The position numbers were made by a program, and so were the translations under genes. Under the pieces are notes generated by a model that did not search any database, was not told the DNA's origin, and saw nothing but the letters and a program-made list of their open reading frames with translations. From the NCBI GenBank assembly GCA_963821345.1, contig CAWGDM010000002.1, forward strand, positions 62,001 to 126,000: a stretch of DNA of 64,000 nucleotides. The letters run 5' to 3'. Origin of the DNA: WHSW01 sp963821345. Lineage in GTDB: Bacteria > Actinomycetota > Thermoleophilia > Solirubrobacterales > 70-9. Shown piece after piece: positions 60,521 through 64,000 of the stretch (its first letter is position 1; each line of letters begins with the position of its first letter).

Positions 60521-60859
60521 CTACTCCGACAGCCCGGCGGCTTCGAGGGCTTCGGTGGTCGAGCTGAAGGCGCGATTCCGAACGATCTTGTCGCCGCGGA
60601 ACTCATCGATAAAGGCACTCCGCGCATCGATGGGAGCGCCGCTGCCCGTCCCGCGACCGCGTATCGAGATCACGGTGACAACGCCGGCCTCGCCTGCGTC
60701 GATGAACTCCAATGGCTCGATCATCAGATCTGCCCAGGTCTCCGCGAAATGCATGTCTCTGGCAACGCGTGGTGCGGTCACGGCAGTGCCAGGCGCCGAC
60801 GACGGTCGGCTCCCCCATCGTGGGTTATAAGCTCGGCCTAGCAATGACGCGAGCATCAC
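60521..60859 (-). pseudogene. SnoaL/NTF2-like protein, 5' truncated
   Basis: The C-terminal part is family-like: WADLMIEPLEFIDAGEAGVV, RGRGTGSGAPIDARSAF and the tail TTEALEAAGLSE. The N-terminal helix (ENVEIVRR...) found in the paralogues is missing; the frame instead begins with RAYNPRWGSRPSSAPGTA, which is not family-like. No ribosome site or -10 fits the available starts. Probably a remnant, on the opposite strand to its relatives. Confidence 0.55.
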
Positions 60860-61680
60860 CAGGTCGAGAGCGCCCCAGCCTCATCGTCCATCTCTTCGTC
60901 GACTGCGTTGACACGCTGCACCGGACCCGGCCCGCACACCGTCGCCGACAGCGGGGCATCCTCGCGCGGCTGTGCCGCTAGCCGCCGCGAGGTCAGCTAA
61001 CGGCGTGTTCGGGTTTTTGCACAACACCTTCTTGGTCGCGCTAGGCACACGGGCCTTGAGATCGGTACGGCTGGACCAACCTGAACTGGTGGCTTGGCCG
61101 AGTGGGATTGGTTCGGTCCGTCTCCTTTCCACGTCGCGGCCTCGACGCCACCGCCACACACTGCACGACGGATGGAACGTCGGTCTTTCGACGTCGCGTC
61201 GCAAAAATCCGCACCCGCGGCAGTCGTTAATGCCACGTCAGAGGGTCCAAGCTAGAAAACGCAGTTATCGCAACCTGCCTGACCATCCTCGGCGGCGTCG
61301 CTTTGGGCATCAAGGCGGTCGAAGGCGCGAACGCCTGGGTCAAGTGGCAAAGCCGAAAGCAAGGCCCGTGACCCCCTTCAGAGCTCGCCAAGCTCGACCA
61401 GTCGGCGCTCCCAACAGCTCCCAGCCGGCCTCGAGTTCTTCGGGCGTGTGGTCGACCGGGATCGGGCCGATCCTCAGCGCCGTCTCGAGCCAACGCGGGG
61501 CTTCTTCGTCGGCGGGGTGGGGATGGCGAAGGCGGGTCACGAGGCCTGGCGCCAGCGAGCCTTAGCGGCACGGCGGGCGCTGCTGACGGCGTCGGGGTGG
61601 ACTGCGGCAGATCCAGCGAGCCGAGCAGCTTGCCGCGGATCGACGACCGTCCCCCGGTGCCGCGAGATACTGCGTGGGCG
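60860..61680. other. 820-base region without a confident gene
   Basis: Two fragments look protein-like but lack starts. On the plus strand, 61231-61371 reads LENAVIATCLTILGGVALGI and ends WQSRKQGP, like a small membrane protein without an initiation codon. On the minus strand, 61340-61540 (GTG start) reads WLETALRIGPIPVDHTPEEL and ends VTGLAFGFAT. The fragments overlap, so at most one is real. The rest (60860-61230) shows nothing recognisable. Confidence 0.4.
61666..61671 (+). promoter_or_regulatory. -10-like element GATACT of SnoaL paralogue
   Basis: GATACT followed by 9 bases and ATG 61681. The same hexamer at the same distance precedes the SnoaL genes at 54958 and 55452, and the surrounding GCGAGATACTGCG is shared. 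Confidence 0.5.
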
Positions 61681-62097
61681 ATGTCGCAGGAGAACGTGGA
61701 GATCGTTCGGGCGCTGGCAGAGGGATTCCAGCGCCGCCGGCATGAGCAGGCGTTCGAGCTCTACGACCCGGAGATCGAATGGGACGCGTCGGCGCTGGCG
61801 GAGTCGATGCCGGATATCGCCGGCATCTTTCACGGCCACGAGGGCGTCAGAACCTACTGGCGGAACTGGCTCTCGGCCTGGAGCGACATCCACTTTGAGA
61901 TCGGCGACGTGTTGGACGCGGGAGACGACGTGGTGCTGTTGATTCAAAACCAGCGCCAGTGGGGCCGAAGCACCGGTATCGAAGCCGAGATGCCTCCCTA
62001 CGGGATGGTGTTCACAATTCGCGGCGCCAAGGTCGTCCGATGGCGCCTGTTTCCCGACCAGCAATCGGCCCTCGAAGCCGCCGGACTGTCGGAGTAG
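61681..62097 (+). CDS. SnoaL/NTF2-like fold protein (paralogue 3)
   Basis: 138 residues from ATG 61681; an upstream in-frame start at 61597 lacks family sequence. Starts MSQENVEIVRALAEGFQRRR, contains YDPEIEWDASALAESMPDIA and HEGVRTYWRNWLSAWSDIHF, and ends QQSALEAAGLSE. Full length for the family. Followed 3 bases after its stop by the first 26 codons of a fourth copy. Confidence 0.82.
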   Translation: MSQENVEIVRALAEGFQRRRHEQAFELYDPEIEWDASALAESMPDIAGIFHGHEGVRTYWRNWLSAWSDIHFEIGDVLDAGDDVVLLIQNQRQWGRSTGIEAEMPPYGMVFTIRGAKVVRWRLFPDQQSALEAAGLSE

Positions 62098-62100
62098 GCG

Positions 62101-62181
62101 ATGTCGCGGGAGAACGTCGAGATCGTGCGCCGCGCCCACGCGGCGTTCAACCGAGGCGACATCGATGGCACGGTTGCTTGA
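62101..62181 (+). pseudogene. SnoaL-like gene fragment (first 26 codons only)
   Basis: ATG 62101 opens MSRENVEIVRRAHAAFNRGD, a perfect start for this family, but ends with IDGTVA and TGA at 62179-62181. The downstream bases do not resume the family in any frame, so the rest has been deleted, with the break just before the VOC gene. Confidence 0.75.
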
Positions 62182-62238
62182 CTAAGCGGGTGTCGATGCC
62201 CCTCTGTCAGACGTACCACATCTGATTCGGCTATCAGC

Positions 62239-62712
62239 ATGGCCGGGATCGACATCAACGGCGTCGCCCACCTGATCCTGCGGGTCAACCGGATCGCCGA
62301 GTGCATCGCCTTCTATGACCGGCTGATGCCATTCCTGGGGCTGAGGGCCGTGCCTCCGCGTTCCGAGGAGTTCGTCTACTACGTCGGTGGGCGTACCGCG
62401 CTCGGCATTCGCGCAGCCGCCGCAGATCAGGCCATCCACGAGCACATCGAGACCGGGCCGGGCCTCGACCACCTCTGCTTCCGCGCCCGCGCACGCGAGG
62501 ATGTCGATGCCGTGCACTCGTTCCTGCTCGAAGCCAAGACCGAGATCGTTCGTCCGCCGCAGGAGGGGCCTTGGGCGCCGGGCTATTACTCACTGTCGTT
62601 CCGCGATCCCGAGGGAATCCGGCTCGAGATCAACCATGTGCCCGGCCCGGGGCTGCTGGCGGACGGCGCGGCGTTCACCCCCGACCCCGATTACCCCCTG
62701 TCGGGCGCCTGA
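62239..62712 (+). CDS. VOC-family (glyoxalase/bleomycin-resistance fold) protein
   Basis: 157 residues. Paired beta-alpha-beta-beta-beta units: VAHLILRVNRIAECIAFYDR at the start, GPGLDHLCFRARAREDVDAV in the middle and YYSLSFRDPEGIRLEINHVP at the end. Candidate metal ligands are His11, His in LDHLCF and Glu in RLEINH, the usual VOC positions. Substrate unknown; relatives include lyases, dioxygenases and resistance proteins. No strong ribosome site. Confidence 0.85.
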   Translation: MAGIDINGVAHLILRVNRIAECIAFYDRLMPFLGLRAVPPRSEEFVYYVGGRTALGIRAAAADQAIHEHIETGPGLDHLCFRARAREDVDAVHSFLLEAKTEIVRPPQEGPWAPGYYSLSFRDPEGIRLEINHVPGPGLLADGAAFTPDPDYPLSGA

Positions 62713-63221
62713 TTCGACCCGCCGCGATCTGCGCGTGTGCCGTCGTGACCGTGGCCATGGCCGGCTGCGGTGGCTCCGACGACGAGACGATCGCGAGCCC
62801 GGCTGAGCGCGCTGCGTTTATTGCCAAGGCGGATCCGCTCTGCAAGACCTACGAGCATCGGCTGGCGCGGGTTTCCCAACACTTCGAGGCGGTCCTGGCG
62901 CGGGCCGGGGCCGCGCGGGCGAACGCCGTGATCGCGCGGCAGTACGTGCGCCAGGGGGAGCTCCTGGAAGGACTGGTCGTACGGTTGCGAAGGGCGCGGG
63001 TGCCGGTCGGTGACGAGGACGCGATCGGTCCCTGGCTGGCGGCGCGTGCTCGCCAGGCCGCGGATCAGCTCGAGCTGGCAGCAGCGTTGTACGGGCCCGA
63101 TGCCGATCCCGATGCGGTCGCCGAGCTCAAGGACCGGCTGGCGACGGACGCGGCCGAGGCAGCCGAGGCGATCCAGGGGTATGGATTCGACTACTGCGGC
63201 CTGCGGCCCGGCGCTCCGTAG
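62709..63221 (+). CDS. Putative lipoprotein (start uncertain)
   Basis: About 170 residues. A short hydrophobic N-terminus (AAICACAVVTVAMAGC) with lipobox-like AMAGC precedes a helical domain with TYEHRLARVSQHFEAVLARA and a closing Cys (GFDYCGLRPGAP). No ATG or GTG precedes the signal segment in this frame; CTG 62709 overlaps the VOC stop as CTGA and would be a non-standard start. Either CTG is used or the 5' end is damaged. Convergent with the next lipoprotein gene. Confidence 0.55.
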   Translation: MIRPAAICACAVVTVAMAGCGGSDDETIASPAERAAFIAKADPLCKTYEHRLARVSQHFEAVLARAGAARANAVIARQYVRQGELLEGLVVRLRRARVPVGDEDAIGPWLAARARQAADQLELAAALYGPDADPDAVAELKDRLATDAAEAAEAIQGYGFDYCGLRPGAP

Positions 63222-63593
63222 CTACTCGCCGGCGCAGGCGGCCCCGGCGTCGAATGCCTGGTCGATCAGGTCCTTCGGCGGCTCGCCGGTCGTGCGGATC
63301 TCGTCCAGGCCCGCCTGCAGCTGCTCGTCGGTGACCGACTCCGCCAGCGCGTCGATCGCGCACTGGGCCTGCGCGTGGGTGAGGCCCTCCTGCTGGGTCA
63401 GCAGCATCATCAGCGCCTGCTCGAACGCGCGCCGCAGGTCGTCGTTGCTTGGGCCGTCCGCCGTGGTGCTCGTCGACGAGGACGACGTGCTCGAGCCCGC
63501 CGGCGCGGTCGCGGTGTCGCCGCTGCCTCCGCAGGCAGCGAGCGCCAGGCAGGCCAGCAGCGCAGCGGCCAGGCTCGCGCGCTGGGTGTTCAA
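63222..63593 (-). CDS. Small lipoprotein
   Basis: 123 residues from TTG 63593. The signal peptide NTQRASLAAALLACLALAAC ends in a lipobox (LAAC), followed by a Ser/Thr-rich linker (SSTSSSSTSTTADG) and a helical domain with one Cys pair (HAQAQCAIDAL, AGAACAGE). The TTG overlaps the TGA of a six-codon frame (ATG 63610) that has CAGAAT 10 bases upstream. Function unknown; the helical domain resembles that of the lipoprotein at 62709 only in general character. Confidence 0.7.
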   Translation of the reverse strand: MNTQRASLAAALLACLALAACGGSGDTATAPAGSSTSSSSTSTTADGPSNDDLRRAFEQALMMLLTQQEGLTHAQAQCAIDALAESVTDEQLQAGLDEIRTTGEPPKDLIDQAFDAGAACAGE

Positions 63594-63639
63594 GTGCTCG
63601 TCCCGCTCATCTTGCGCCTGATTCTGATCGCTCGGTACC

Positions 63640-64000
63640 TTGGGCGGCATCGCCGGATCGCAAACACGACAGCCGCAGGTCGCCCGGGCGGGCGTCGCAG
63701 CCGAGGCGTCGGCGACGATCGGCAACACCCCGCTGGTCGAGCTGCGCCGACTCGGCGACGGCCTCGGCGGCCAGGTGGTCGCCAAGCTCGAGTATTTGAA
63801 CCCCGGCGGCTCGGTCAAGGACCGGATCGGCGTCGCGATGATCGAAGCCGCCGAGCGCGATGGAGCGCTCGCGCCCGGCGGGACGATCGTCGAGCCGACC
63901 AGCGGCAACACCGGGATCGCGCTGGCGATGGTTTGCGCGGCGCGCGGTTATGACCTCGTGCTCACCCTGCCCGAGGGGATGAGCCGGGAGCGCTCAAAGC
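63640..64000 (+). CDS. Cysteine synthase family protein (3' truncated by window end)
   Basis: Open to the end of the window; about 120 residues are visible. PLP fold type II signatures: ATIGNTPLVELRRLGD, KLEYLNPGGSVKDRIGVAMI with the Schiff-base Lys in SVKDR, and EPTSGNTGIALA for the phosphate. It is CysK or a cystathionine beta-synthase; the visible part cannot tell. TTG 63640 is the only usual start between the upstream stop and the domain. It runs divergently from the lipoprotein gene. Confidence 0.87.
   Translation, partial: MGGIAGSQTRQPQVARAGVAAEASATIGNTPLVELRRLGDGLGGQVVAKLEYLNPGGSVKDRIGVAMIEAAERDGALAPGGTIVEPTSGNTGIALAMVCAARGYDLVLTLPEGMSRERSK

Noticed and set aside
1..64000. tRNA, rRNA, CRISPR array, IS element, integrase or phage genes
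   Set aside because: Searched by eye for T-loop motifs, spaced repeats and transposase-like proteins; none found. Covariance and repeat-finding software was not available.

Overview
The window is 64 kb of very GC-rich bacterial chromosome with dense, often overlapping genes (ATGA and TGATG junctions), frequent GTG and TTG starts and many leaderless-looking starts. Gene content suggests a high-GC actinobacterium-like lineage, most likely class Thermoleophilia (Solirubrobacterales-like): a class E-type sortase with LPFTG proteins, a c-di-AMP riboswitch ahead of an Rpf/transglycosylase-like protein, a BldC-like regulator, many LuxR/HDOD/HD-GYP proteins and several SnoaL paralogues ending in AAGLSE. 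The taxon is inferred, not proven. No tRNA, rRNA, CRISPR array, IS element or phage gene was recognised.

Layout. 1-3061: argJ (5' end missing), argB and argD, overlapping by 4 bases. 3.1-23.6 kb: a surface-polysaccharide locus with glycosyltransferases, a Wzx-type flippase, a Wzy/WaaL-type ligase/polymerase, a Wzz/BY-kinase, three FemAB/CelD-like acyltransferases, NodB-like deacetylases (one fused to a C5-epimerase-like domain), a beta-helix protein and a JmjC/cupin protein. 23.7-28.7 kb: two coiled-coil proteins sharing a C-terminal motif, a sortase, argG, a mini membrane protein and the riboswitch-controlled Rpf-like gene. 28.7-36.5 kb: signalling (MFS exporter, HD-GYP protein, two MerR-type regulators, degenerate GGDEF protein, SpoIIE phosphatase/kinase, STAS antagonist, GAF-LuxR). 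36.7-41.1 kb: LPFTG protein, polyprenyl-phosphate sugar transferase, PAS-LuxR and an O-antigen-ligase-like gene broken by a frameshift. 41.2-53.6 kb: an 841-residue coiled-coil protein with hendecad repeats, PAS histidine kinase, SixA, dnaE, a Cys-rich protein, an OmpR-type two-component system, a second LPFTG protein and nfo. 53.6-63.2 kb: a looser, partly decayed region with an RTX protein, SnoaL genes and fragments, gltX, HDOD-LuxR, pseudo-receiver LuxR, Rrf2, VOC and lipoprotein genes. The window ends inside a cysteine synthase gene.

How it fits together. The polysaccharide genes make a nearly complete Wzx/Wzy-type pathway (priming transferase at 37 kb, glycosyltransferases, flippase, polymerase, chain-length kinase, modifying enzymes). 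The sortase could anchor the two LPFTG proteins. A phased ATGAGA repeat array lies before the second LPFTG gene and beside the two-component system that may read it. TTGCAA-type operators and a 20-base promoter spacer link the MFS exporter to the MerR-type regulators. The most unusual items are the epimerase-deacetylase fusion, the leaderless -10 pattern with very short ORFs running into real starts, the ATGAGA array, the hendecad protein, and an nfo 5' remnant beside gltX that suggests rearrangement of the 53.6-56.5 kb region.
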